Shown: positions 7,162 to 15,505 of the stretch, one piece after another
Numbering within the stretch: position 1 is the first letter of the stretch
How the letters are laid out: each line of letters opens with the position of its first letter
Source: Verrucomicrobiaceae bacterium UBA2429
GTDB lineage: Bacteria > Verrucomicrobiota > Verrucomicrobiia > Verrucomicrobiales > Verrucomicrobiaceae
Length of the DNA stretch: 42,460 bases
NCBI GenBank assembly: GCA_002343505.1
Contig: DDQZ01000079.1
Location: forward strand, 1-42,460
Direction of reading: 5' to 3'
The notes under the pieces: generated by a model
What the model saw: only the letters and a program-made list of their open reading frames with translations
Told to the model about the DNA's origin: nothing
The model's database searches: none
Translations under genes and position numbers: made by a program

Positions 7162-9813
7162 TCAATCCACATAAAGAAACCCGTTCGAGCTGAGCAGGGC
7201 GTGGCAGAGGGCGGCGAGGCCGAGGAGGGCGGGCGGAGCGTCTTCCTTCTCCGCCGGGCCGATGGAGCGCTCAAGTTTGGCGGGATGCTCCTGGTAGTGC
7301 GCGGTCTGCGCTTGAATGAAGGCGGAGGACTCGTGCAACTCGGCCATGCTGGGGGAGCGTCCATAGGCGAGGCTCCAGGCGCGAGCGGCCTGCTTTTCCA
7401 CGTCATCACCGGCCTCGGCCAGCACGCGCCGGGCGAAGTCCTGCGCGTGCTCGCGCATGGTGGTGTTGTTCATGAGCAGGAGGCTCTGCGGGCTGACGGT
7501 GGTGACGGGGCGGGAGGCGCAGTTGGCCTCGGTCATGGCGGGGGCGTCGAAGGCGGCGAACATCTCCAGCGGCATGGAGCGGCGCGCCTGGATGTAGAGA
7601 CTGCGGCGGTATTCCTCGCCGTTGAGGCTGACGTATTTGCCGGTCTGGCGTCCGGCGGTGTCGCGGGTGTCCACGCCGATGATGGTCTGGCCCTCCTCGC
7701 TGTAGGTGACGGGCACGGGCTGGCCGCCGGCATTGGCGTTGAGCCTGCCGGAGACGGCGAGGAAGGAATCCCGCAGCGTCTCGGCCTCCAGGCGCTGCAC
7801 GTTCATGCGGCTGAGCAGGCGGTTGTCGGGGTCAATGAGGTCGCGCTTTTCATCGCGCAGGGAGCTTTGCTGCCAGACGCGGCTGGTGAGGATGAGACTG
7901 TGCAGATGTTTGAGGCTCCAGCCTTTTTCCATGAACTCGGCGGCGAGCCAGTCGAGCAGTTCGGGGTGGCTGGGGCGCTCGCCGAGCTGGCCGAAGTCGT
8001 GCGGTGTGTTGACGAGTCCTTTGCCGAAGTGGCGTTTCCAGACCTGGTTCACGATGACGCGCGCGACGAGCGGGTGCTTACCGTCGGTGAGGGATTTGGC
8101 AAAGGCCAGCCGGCGCCCGCTGGTGGGCAGGGCGGGGTCTTTTTCGGGGACCTCCACCTGGCGCCGGCCCGCCAGCACGGTAAGGTCGCCAGGCCGCACT
8201 TTGTCCTTCGGCTGCTCAATGTCTCCCCGGTGGAAGATGAAGGTGGCAGGGATGGCCTCGGCTTTTTTCGGCGCCTCGGTGAAGGCGTGGAGAAATTCCT
8301 CGGCGGGTTTGGTGGCGCGGATGGCGTTGGCATCCTCGGTCATCTTTTTCAGAGTGTCGGCATGCCTGGTCTTGAAAGTCACGTCGTAGAGATAAAGCGA
8401 GCCGGCACTGAGCTGGTTGACACGCGGATGTTTTTTGAGCAGCGCGGTTTGCTCGGCGGTGCGTTTTTTGGCCTCGGTGCGGTAGGCGGCGCGCAGTGTG
8501 TCGCGCAAATTCTCCTCGGCTTTGGCGAGCTCTTTTTCGAGCACTTCGGAGATGAACTCCTCCTGCTTCTTGAGGCGCTCGGCGTCCACTTTCTTCGCCT
8601 CCTCCTCGATCTTCGCGGCCTCGGCGCGCTGCGAGTCGGTGAGCAATGACACGAGCCTGCCCGCGGGTGTGCGCCAGTTTTTTGTGTCAAAGCCGGGCTC
8701 GAAGACGGCGCGCAGGCGGTAGTAGTCGGCCTGGGTGATGGGGTCGTAGCGGTGGTCGTGGCACTGCGCGCAGTCGAGCGTCATGCCGTAAAAGGCGCTG
8801 CCGATGATCTTGATGGTGTCGGCGATGGTGGAGTTCCGCGCGGCGTTGTCGTTCATGGCGCCGGTGCCGTCGGCGGCCATGCGCAGGAAGCCGGTGGCGG
8901 TGATTTTTTCGATGGCTTCCGGCGCGAGGTTTTTGTGAGGCTGGGGCACCATCTCATCGCCCGCGAGCTGCTCGCGGATGAACTCGTCGAAGGGCTTGTC
9001 CTTGTTCAACGCGGCCACCACATAGTCGCGGTATTTCCAGGCCCACTTGCGCTCCAGGTCCTTGTCCGTGTAGCCGTCGCTGTCGGCATAGCCGGCGATG
9101 TCCAGCCAGTGCCGGCCCCAGCGCTCTCCATAGGCGGGCGAGGCCAAGAGCCGCGCCAGCGCCGCGCCGAACGCGCCCTCCGGCGACACCGCCGAGGCTT
9201 TGACAAAGGCCTCCACCTCCTCCGGCGCGGGCGGCAGCCCGGTGATGGCAAAGGACAGCCGGCGCAGCAGCGTGGCCGCGTCCGCCTGCGGGGAAAACTC
9301 CAGCCCCTTTTCCTCCAGCTTCGCGGCGATGAAGCCATCCATGGGATTGCGGATGGTGGATTGCGGAGCGCGAAGAGGGGGCAGCGCTGGTTTGCGGATG
9401 GGTTGGAAGGCCCACCATGCGCGCTCCTCATCGGTGAAGGCATGCTCGGGTCCCAGCTTCTCCGGCTCCGCGCGCGCGGTCTTCGCGCCCTGCGAGATCC
9501 ATTGCTCGATGGTGGCGATCTCCGCGTCCCTCAGCTTCGCCTTGCCCTTCGGCATGTCACCGGATTGCAACATCTCCACGAGATGGCTGCCAGCGGCGTC
9601 ACCCGGCTGGATGGCGGGACCTGACTTGCCGCCTTGCAGAAGGAAGCGCGCCAGTCGCACATCAAGTCCGCCTTTGGTCTCGCCATCCTCGCCATGGCAG
9701 TGAAAACAGTGCGTCTTCAGAATGGGGCGTACATTTTTTTCAAAGGTCAACGACTCCTCCGCGCCCGACGAGAGCGGGGCGGACAAGGCGAGAAGAATGG
9801 AAAGGCGGCGCAT
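7162..9813 (-). CDS. PSCyt1/DUF1549/DUF1553 exported cytochrome-containing protein (883 aa)
   Basis: After a signal peptide (1-18), a planctomycete-type cytochrome c domain carries CFHCH at 36-40 with a candidate axial Met in SGDMPKGK. DUF1549 follows (about 150-400), with the family's second CxxCH, CAQCHDHRYDPI. A charged coiled-coil-like insertion lies at about 390-460 (EAAKIEEEAKKVDAERLKKQEEF). DUF1553 (PSD1) forms the C-terminal third (VNQVWKRHFGKGLVNTPHDFGQLGERPSHPELLDWLA). Length and order match the common Planctomycetes/Verrucomicrobia family. Its usual partner, a DUF1501 protein, is absent next door. Role unresolved: a periplasmic redox protein, proposed by others to act in degradation of complex polymers. 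It lies 72 bp after proA and 123 bp before the lipoprotein operon. Confidence 0.93.
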   Translation of the reverse strand: MRRLSILLALSAPLSSGAEESLTFEKNVRPILKTHCFHCHGEDGETKGGLDVRLARFLLQGGKSGPAIQPGDAAGSHLVEMLQSGDMPKGKAKLRDAEIATIEQWISQGAKTARAEPEKLGPEHAFTDEERAWWAFQPIRKPALPPLRAPQSTIRNPMDGFIAAKLEEKGLEFSPQADAATLLRRLSFAITGLPPAPEEVEAFVKASAVSPEGAFGAALARLLASPAYGERWGRHWLDIAGYADSDGYTDKDLERKWAWKYRDYVVAALNKDKPFDEFIREQLAGDEMVPQPHKNLAPEAIEKITATGFLRMAADGTGAMNDNAARNSTIADTIKIIGSAFYGMTLDCAQCHDHRYDPITQADYYRLRAVFEPGFDTKNWRTPAGRLVSLLTDSQRAEAAKIEEEAKKVDAERLKKQEEFISEVLEKELAKAEENLRDTLRAAYRTEAKKRTAEQTALLKKHPRVNQLSAGSLYLYDVTFKTRHADTLKKMTEDANAIRATKPAEEFLHAFTEAPKKAEAIPATFIFHRGDIEQPKDKVRPGDLTVLAGRRQVEVPEKDPALPTSGRRLAFAKSLTDGKHPLVARVIVNQVWKRHFGKGLVNTPHDFGQLGERPSHPELLDWLAAEFMEKGWSLKHLHSLILTSRVWQQSSLRDEKRDLIDPDNRLLSRMNVQRLEAETLRDSFLAVSGRLNANAGGQPVPVTYSEEGQTIIGVDTRDTAGRQTGKYVSLNGEEYRRSLYIQARRSMPLEMFAAFDAPAMTEANCASRPVTTVSPQSLLLMNNTTMREHAQDFARRVLAEAGDDVEKQAARAWSLAYGRSPSMAELHESSAFIQAQTAHYQEHPAKLERSIGPAEKEDAPPALLGLAALCHALLSSNGFLYVD

Positions 9814-9885
9814 GATGGGATGGGCATACGGGCAGGAGACGCGCGCTCTTGCGAGCGCAGGAGCGCGGCAGTTTTCGCAGCCTTG

Positions 9886-11154
9886 TCATCCCCGCACCTG
9901 TCCCGCGCCATCCACCACATATTTGTAGCTGCATAGCTCGGCCAGTCCCATGGGGCCGCGCGCATGCAGCTTGTCCGTGCTGATGCCGATCTCCGCGCCG
10001 AAGCCGAACTCGCCGCCGTCGTTGAAGCGGGTGCTGGCATTGTGCAGCACCACGGCGCTGTCCACCTCGTGCTGGAAGCGCTCTGCCACCGCGCGGTCGC
10101 GCGTGACGATGCTGTCCGTGTGGTGGGAGCCGTGCGTGTTGATGTGGGCGATGGCCTCGTCCAGGCCGGAGACGGTTTTCACGGCCAGGATGAGGTCCAG
10201 ATACTCCGCGCGCCAGTCCTCCTCCGTGGCGGGCACTGCCGGCACGCCGAGCAAGGAGCGCGCGTTGTCATCAGCTCGGATCTCGACCCTGGCCCCGGCC
10301 AGCCGCGCGCCGATGAGCGGGTAAAACTCCGCCGCCACCGCCGCGTCCACCAGCAGCGTCTCCAGCGCGTTGCACACGCCGGGTTTCTGACACTTCGAGT
10401 TGATCACAAGGCTCGCCGCCATTTCAAGATCGGCATCGGCGTGGACATAGATGTGGCAGACGCCGTCGTAGTGCTTGATCACGGGCATGCGCGCGGTGGC
10501 CACGACTTTCTCGATCAGCCCCTTGCCGCCGCGCGGAATGATGAGGTCCATGTGCTGGTCCATTCGCGCCATGTGCTCCACGCTGGCGCGGTCGGTGAAG
10601 GGGATGAGCTGGATGCTGTCCTTCGGCAGCCCGGCGCGCTCGCCCCCGGCCTGGAGGGCCGCGGCGAGGGCGATGTTCGAGTCAATCGCCTCGCTGCCGC
10701 CGCGCAGCAGGGTGGCGTTGCCCGTCTTGAAACAGAGGGAGGCCGCGTCGCTCGTCACATTGGGGCGGGACTCGAAAATGATGCCGATGACACCGATGGG
10801 CACGCGCACTTTGCGTATGCGGATTCCGTTGGGTCGTGTCCACTCGCTGAGCAGCTCGCCCACGGGGTCGGGCAGCGCGGCCACCTCGCGCACGGCGTCG
10901 GCGATGGCTTTGAGCCGTTTTGGATTCAAAGTCAGCCGGTCCACCATGGCGCTGCTCAGGCCGTTGGCGCGGGCACGCTCCAGGTCCTTTTCATTCGCCG
11001 CCAGTATGCCCGCCTCGCGCGCCTCGATCTCGTCGGCCATCATCAGCAGGATGGCGTTTTTTTTCGCCGTGGTCAGCTTCACGAGTTCATGCGCGGCGGC
11101 GCGGGCGCGGCGGCCCATGTCGAGGATGGCTTGCTGGATTTCAGAGTCGGTCAT
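9886..11154 (-). CDS. proA: Gamma-glutamyl phosphate reductase (422 aa)
   Basis: Reduces gamma-glutamyl phosphate to glutamate semialdehyde with NADPH, the second step of proline synthesis in the cytoplasm. It is an aldehyde-dehydrogenase-fold protein of normal length with ESRPNVTSDAASLCFKTGNA (128-147), RGGSEA (151-156) and the catalytic Cys C261 in KPGVCNALETLLVD. The start at 11154 is chosen because homology begins there (MTDSEIQQAILDMGRRAR); the open frame extends 68 codons further upstream, but that part runs into the preceding intergenic space and the 3' end of the upstream gene and is not protein-like. No proB or proC is present in the window. It stands 85 bp after the PQQ-like propeller gene. 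Confidence 0.97.
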   Translation of the reverse strand: MTDSEIQQAILDMGRRARAAAHELVKLTTAKKNAILLMMADEIEAREAGILAANEKDLERARANGLSSAMVDRLTLNPKRLKAIADAVREVAALPDPVGELLSEWTRPNGIRIRKVRVPIGVIGIIFESRPNVTSDAASLCFKTGNATLLRGGSEAIDSNIALAAALQAGGERAGLPKDSIQLIPFTDRASVEHMARMDQHMDLIIPRGGKGLIEKVVATARMPVIKHYDGVCHIYVHADADLEMAASLVINSKCQKPGVCNALETLLVDAAVAAEFYPLIGARLAGARVEIRADDNARSLLGVPAVPATEEDWRAEYLDLILAVKTVSGLDEAIAHINTHGSHHTDSIVTRDRAVAERFQHEVDSAVVLHNASTRFNDGGEFGFGAEIGISTDKLHARGPMGLAELCSYKYVVDGAGQVRG

Positions 11155-11239
11155 GAGGGCGCGCAGCATAGTCAGCCGCGCCGGGGCATCCAGTGGAATG
11201 AGCTTTTGCGAAGCCTCCACGCACGCGGGCAAAGGTCGT

Positions 11240-12457
11240 TCAGCGCAGGGGCACGGCCACGAGCTGCTCGCTGTCGCGCGCATGGAGGACGCCGTCGGCA
11301 TATGCGGCATGGCTGCGGTGGCCGGCACGGAGGATTTGCACGGACATGGATTTCTCAAAGCGCTCCGGCGTGGCGGGCACGATCCACAGCTCGCCCTGCT
11401 CGGTGACGATGAGCAGGCGGTCTTTGACCAGGAGCAGCGTGCCGCCGGGCAGATTGTCGGGCGCTTCCCAGGCGGTGGCTCCGTCGCTAAGGCGGATGCA
11501 GCGCAGCTTCATGCCGGTTTCCTGGCGTCCGTGGAAGCCGTAAAGATGGCCATCGTGGAAAACGGGCGTGGCATAGTGGCAGTCGAGCGCGTCCTGGCGG
11601 CTCCAGACCTCCTTCAACTCCTGCTTGGAGGTGATCTCGAAAAGATTCGCGCCGACACCGTAGCCCGCGGAGACAAACCAGCGCCCGCCTCCGCATGGCA
11701 CGGGAGTGGCGGCATTGACCGAGGCATCCATGCGCGAGCGCAGGGGCAGCGAATGCAGCACGCGGCCGGAGGGCGCGTCGAGCAGCCAGAGGCGGTTGCG
11801 CATCCAGCAGAGGAGATGGTTTCCCTCATGCGCGGGGGAGGCGTAGCCGGCCTCGTCGTCCGCGCAGTGCCAGACCGGCGCGCCGGTTTTCACATCAAGC
11901 GCGATGACGCCCGCCGGCTGGCCGCCGATCTCGCCACCCGCGGCGATGAACACCTTTTCCCCGATGACCAGCGGCGAGGGCGCGCGACCGAAAAAACCCT
12001 GCTCCGAACCGGCCTTCGCCGCCGTGTCATAGGCCCACAACTCCCGCCCTGTGGCCAGGTCCAGCGCCGTCACCCGGCCCTCCGGCCCGTGAGTAAGGAC
12101 GCGCCCGTCAGCGATGGCGGGCACGGCGCGCGGGCCGTTGTCAAAGCCGAAGCTGTCCACATAATCGGTCACATAAACCGATCTCCAGAGCACCGCGCCG
12201 GTGCGGGCATCAAGCGCCTCGGTGGTCATGTCGCCGCCCTCGCGGTGAAAAAGGATGAGCTTCCCCCCGGAAACCACAGGCCCCGCGAAACCGGACCCGG
12301 CGGATTTTTTCCACAATGCCTCCGGCTCCCGCGCGAAGCTGGCGGGCAGAGCCGGCTCGTCAGCGGCGGCGCGCGCGTCACGCTTGGGTCCGAGGAACTG
12401 CGGCCAGTCGGCGGCATGAAGGGCGGGCAGGGCCAGGAGGAAAAGCAGGCGGCGCAT
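11240..12457 (-). CDS. Exported PQQ-like beta-propeller protein (405 aa)
   Basis: The signal peptide is residues 1-15 (MRRLLFLLALPALHA), cut before ADWPQFLGPKRDA, the hallmark opening of PVC quinoprotein-like propellers (WPQFLGP). Repeated blades follow the PQQ pattern of ALDxxTGxxxW: EALDARTGAVLWR, TALDLATGRELWA, IALDVKTGAPVWH. No dehydrogenase active-site Cys-Cys pair or haem motif is present, so it is likely a PQQ-fold scaffold rather than a proven quinoprotein. The start at 12457 is set by the signal peptide; the open frame upstream would overlap the divergent Nudix gene. It is divergent from that gene across a 109-bp gap. Substrate and partner unknown. Confidence 0.88.
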   Translation of the reverse strand: MRRLLFLLALPALHAADWPQFLGPKRDARAAADEPALPASFAREPEALWKKSAGSGFAGPVVSGGKLILFHREGGDMTTEALDARTGAVLWRSVYVTDYVDSFGFDNGPRAVPAIADGRVLTHGPEGRVTALDLATGRELWAYDTAAKAGSEQGFFGRAPSPLVIGEKVFIAAGGEIGGQPAGVIALDVKTGAPVWHCADDEAGYASPAHEGNHLLCWMRNRLWLLDAPSGRVLHSLPLRSRMDASVNAATPVPCGGGRWFVSAGYGVGANLFEITSKQELKEVWSRQDALDCHYATPVFHDGHLYGFHGRQETGMKLRCIRLSDGATAWEAPDNLPGGTLLLVKDRLLIVTEQGELWIVPATPERFEKSMSVQILRAGHRSHAAYADGVLHARDSEQLVAVPLR

Positions 12458-12566
12458 GATGGGATAGGTGTCGGATGAATGAACGGATGGGCGCGCCCGC
12501 CGCGGGGCACAAGTTCGGAATAAGGCTCCTTGCCTCCCGGCCCGGCTCTTGCTAGGTGGCGGGCAG

Positions 12567-13070
12567 ATGCAGCAAGACCGCACCCCTCCCGATTGGAACC
12601 ACTGGCAGCCGACCATGCGCGCCACGCTGCTTTTCATCCATGACCTGGATCTCGGGCGCGTGCTGCTCATCCGCAAAAAGCGCGGACTCGGTGCCGGCAA
12701 GGTCAACGGTCCCGGCGGCAAGCTCGACCCCGGCGAGACACCCGCCGAGTGCGCCGTGCGCGAGACCCGCGAGGAGCTCGGCGTCACCGCGCTGGATCCC
12801 GCCAAACGGGGCGAGCTTTGGTTCCAATTCGTGGACGGCCTGGCCCTTTATGTGGATGTCTTCCTTGCCACGAGATGGCAGGGCGAACCGTTCGAGACCG
12901 ACGAGGCCGCGCCGCTCTGGACCGCCGTGGACGCCATCCCGTTCGACGAAATGTGGGCCGACGACCGCTTCTGGCTCGGCGGCATGTTGACGGGGGAGAA
13001 AAACTTCACCGGCAAATTCCTCTTCGATGGCGATGACATGCTGACGAATGAGATGACCTGGCACGCTTGA
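12567..13070 (+). CDS. Nudix hydrolase, MTH1/NUDT1-like (167 aa)
   Basis: The Nudix box G-x5-E-x7-RE-x2-EE-x-GV is complete at about residues 44-66 (GKLDPGETPAECAV, then RETREELGV). The surrounding sequence resembles animal MTH1: KVNGPGGKLDPGE before the box, and MWADDRFWLGGMLTGEKNFTGKFLFDGDD, which parallels the MTH1 segment with two acidic base-recognising residues followed by a Trp/Phe-rich loop. By family this is a candidate sanitiser of oxidised purine nucleotides (8-oxo-dGTP or 2-OH-dATP), but substrate cannot be read from sequence. The start at 12567 follows AGGTGG by six bases; an earlier TTG at 12549 and the ATG at 12615 are less likely. Monocistronic or followed by the sulfatase 54 bp on. 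Confidence 0.9.
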   Translation: MQQDRTPPDWNHWQPTMRATLLFIHDLDLGRVLLIRKKRGLGAGKVNGPGGKLDPGETPAECAVRETREELGVTALDPAKRGELWFQFVDGLALYVDVFLATRWQGEPFETDEAAPLWTAVDAIPFDEMWADDRFWLGGMLTGEKNFTGKFLFDGDDMLTNEMTWHA

Positions 13071-13124
13071 GCACGGCGGCTTTTTTGATAGCCAAAAGCG
13101 CCCCAGTCTGTTCTCATCGCCGCC

Positions 13125-14645
13125 ATGCTTCGTCACCTCCTGCCCTGCCTCGCCCTCGCGCTCACCGCCCTTCCCGCGGCGGAAAAGCCCAACATCATCG
13201 TCATCATCGCGGACGACCTCGGCTACGGCGACCTCGGCTGCTACGGAGCCAAAACCATCCCCACACCGCACCTCGACCGCCTCGCCGCCGGCGGCCTGCG
13301 CTTCACCAGCGGCTACTGCAGCGCCTCCACCTGCACGCCCACCCGCTTCTCCCTGCTCACCGGCACCTACGCCTTCCGCCAGGAGCGCACCGGCATCGCC
13401 CCGCCAAACGCCCCCGCCATCATCAAGCCCGGCACCGAGACCGTCGCCTCCCTGCTGAAAAAAGCCGGCTACCAGACCGCCGCCATCGGCAAATGGCATC
13501 TCGGCCTTGGCGACCCGGCGCCCGACTGGAACGGCGAGTTGAAGCCCGGCCCGCTGGAGATCGGCTTCGACCACTGCTTCCTCCTGCCCACCACCAACGA
13601 CCGCGTGCCCCAGGTCTTCGTCCACGACCACCGCGTGCCGGACCTCGACCCCGCCGACCCGCTCTGGGTCGGCGACAAAGCCCCCGCCGGGGAGCACCCC
13701 ACCGGCGTCACGCACCGCCACACATTGAAAATGGACTGGAGCCACGGCCACAACCAGACCATCCACAACGGCATCAGCCGCATCGGCTTCTACACCGGCG
13801 GCCACAAGGCGCGCTTCCGCGATGAGGACCTGGCCGACGAATGGGTGCGGCGCTCCAGCACCTGGATCGAGTCCTGCAAAGACCGGCCTTTCTTCCTCTA
13901 CCTCGCCAGCCACGACATCCATGTGCCGCGCATCCCCCACGAGCGCTTCCAGGGCACCACGCCGCACGGCTTCCGCGCCGACTCCGTCGTCCAGCTCGAC
14001 TGGTGTGTCGGCGAGGTCATGAAAACCCTCGAACGCCTCCATCTCACCGACAAGACTCTCGTCATCTTCTGCTCCGACAACGGCCCCGTGCTGGACGACG
14101 GCTACAAGGACGATGCCGTGGAAAAGCTCGGCGCGCACCAGCCTGCCGGGCCTTACAGCGGCGGCAAATACAGCGTGCTGGAAGGCGGCACCCGCACCCC
14201 CTTCATCGTGCATTGGGGCGGACGCGTGAAACCCGGCGTCTCCGACGAGGTCGTCTGCACCGTGGACCTGCCCGCCAGCCTCGCAGCGCTCGCCGGAGCG
14301 CCCCTGCCGGAGAGCGCCTGCCTCGACAGTCAAAACCTGCTTCCCGCCCTGCTCGGCGAGCCCGGCGCCAAAGGACGCGACCACCTCGTCCAGCAGGACA
14401 ACGGCGTCAGCGGAAACTTCGGCCTGCGCGCCGGCGAGTGGAAGCTCGTGCGCATGAAAAAGCCCGGGCGCACCCAGGCAAAAGTCACGCTCAAAGGGCG
14501 CTCGGAAAACCCGCCCATGCACGCCCTCTACCACCTGCCCGCCGATCCAGGCGAGGAAAAAGATGTCAGCGCCGAACACCCGGAGAAAACCCGCGAACTC
14601 ATCGAAAAACTCGACACCATCCTCGCAGCCGGCCGAAGCCGCTGA
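13125..14645 (+). CDS. Exported S1-family sulfatase (506 aa)
   Basis: Hydrolyses sulfate esters outside the cytoplasm. A signal peptide (1-19) precedes KPNIIVIIADDLGYGD with the metal-binding DD at 30-31. The sulfatase signature CTPTRFSLLTG places the formylglycine-forming Cys at residue 70. AAIGKWHLGLG (around 123-133) carries the conserved Lys/His, and FCSDNGP the late Asp-Asn metal ligands. Arginine is kept in the CxPxR motif, so maturation by a formylglycine-generating enzyme is expected; none is encoded in this window. Length is normal for arylsulfatase A-like members. The substrate could be a sulfated polysaccharide, given two more sulfatases at 30578-33345, but the exact subfamily is not assigned. 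Confidence 0.95.
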   Translation: MLRHLLPCLALALTALPAAEKPNIIVIIADDLGYGDLGCYGAKTIPTPHLDRLAAGGLRFTSGYCSASTCTPTRFSLLTGTYAFRQERTGIAPPNAPAIIKPGTETVASLLKKAGYQTAAIGKWHLGLGDPAPDWNGELKPGPLEIGFDHCFLLPTTNDRVPQVFVHDHRVPDLDPADPLWVGDKAPAGEHPTGVTHRHTLKMDWSHGHNQTIHNGISRIGFYTGGHKARFRDEDLADEWVRRSSTWIESCKDRPFFLYLASHDIHVPRIPHERFQGTTPHGFRADSVVQLDWCVGEVMKTLERLHLTDKTLVIFCSDNGPVLDDGYKDDAVEKLGAHQPAGPYSGGKYSVLEGGTRTPFIVHWGGRVKPGVSDEVVCTVDLPASLAALAGAPLPESACLDSQNLLPALLGEPGAKGRDHLVQQDNGVSGNFGLRAGEWKLVRMKKPGRTQAKVTLKGRSENPPMHALYHLPADPGEEKDVSAEHPEKTRELIEKLDTILAAGRSR

Positions 14646-14733
14646 CGCCTGCGCGCGGCGAGGGTGATGAAGGACATGCGTCAATGCGGCGGAATATACA
14701 AAGCGTCACCACCTTTTGTGAATTCAAGCCATT

Positions 14734-14782
14734 GGAGTTATGAAGTGCTGGAGTATTGCAAATCCAACACTCCAAGACTCCA
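14734..14782. repeat. TGGAGT/ACTCCA nested inverted repeats
   Basis: Two copies of TGGAGT (14734, 14750) are followed by two copies of ACTCCA (14769, 14777) in an A/T-richer intergenic stretch. A short hairpin CGCGGG-6-CCCGCG lies at 14816-14833. No gene is seen in 14646-14911; the role is unknown. Confidence 0.5.
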
Positions 14783-14911
14783 TCGCTCCAAACAAGGAAT
14801 CACAAATCATGATGACGCGGGGCATATCCCGCGATTTGGCAGGGATGTCCGCACGTCCGCGGCGCGAAACACTCGCCTCGACAGCGCGTAAACTCCCGGT
14901 TATCCCCATCC

Positions 14912-15499
14912 ATGCGCCAACTCCTTCCGATCCTTCCCTTTCTCGCCGCCGCCGCTTTGCATTCCCAGACACCTCCACCCGCCGGGCATGAGCATGGCGG
15001 CGTCACGATTCCCGGACTGAAGCACGAGCTGTTTGAGGGCGTGAGGGAGGAGGATCTGCTCCGGCCCGGCAATGATCCGAAGAGTCTGCGCGTCACCCTC
15101 GTGGCCACTTTCAACGCGGCCAACTACGGCATGAACTTCAACGGCTGGTCCCACGGCAAGGCCGTGCTCAGCGTGCCGCTCGGCTGGCGGGTCGATGTGA
15201 CCTTCATCAATCCCAGCCCCATTCCGCACAGCGCCATCGTCATTGAAAAGGCGGACACGAAAAAACTCCAGGTGGCCGAGCCGTGGTTCGAGGGCGGCGC
15301 CACTCCGAAGCATCTCACCGGTCAGACGGTGTCGAAGGCGGAGTTCAGCTTCACCCCTGACGAGGAGGGCGAGTATGCGCTGGCCTGCGGCTTCCCCGCG
15401 CACGCGGTGGCGGGTCACTGGGTGGCGCTCAATGTCATCGCCGCCGACGGCCAGCCCGCCCTGCAGCTCGGCGACAAGGAGCCGGTGGTGGTGAAGTGA
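14912..15499 (+). CDS. Sulfocyanin-like blue copper protein with His at the axial position (195 aa)
   Basis: A signal peptide (1-18) precedes a His-bearing linker (GHEHGG) and one cupredoxin domain. MNFNGWSHG (74-82) and PIPHSAIV (104-111) are typical of the sulfocyanin branch. Predicted copper ligands are H106, C159 and H164 in ACGFPAHAVAGHW. Rusticyanin and sulfocyanin use C-x4-H-x4-M; here the Met position is H169, so the axial ligand would be His, or Met supplied from elsewhere (inference). Expected role: a periplasmic or membrane-facing one-electron carrier, partner unknown. It stands alone, with a 266-bp gap upstream and convergent with the toroid-protein gene 6 bp away. The start is the ATG opening the signal peptide. 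Confidence 0.85.
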   Translation: MRQLLPILPFLAAAALHSQTPPPAGHEHGGVTIPGLKHELFEGVREEDLLRPGNDPKSLRVTLVATFNAANYGMNFNGWSHGKAVLSVPLGWRVDVTFINPSPIPHSAIVIEKADTKKLQVAEPWFEGGATPKHLTGQTVSKAEFSFTPDEEGEYALACGFPAHAVAGHWVALNVIAADGQPALQLGDKEPVVVK

Positions 15500-15505
15500 G
15501 CCGCC

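Noticed and set aside
6862..8649. 595-codon plus-strand frame antisense to the cytochrome/DUF1553 gene
   Set aside because: No domain and low-complexity Gly/Val/Ala composition; the minus-strand protein is unmistakable. The same holds for long antisense frames at 1112-2941, 4928-6409, 12552-14684 and 22014-24332.
9843..9858. Hairpin GCGCTC-TTGC-GAGCGC after proA
   Set aside because: Six-bp stem without a T-run on the proA strand; not enough for a terminator call.
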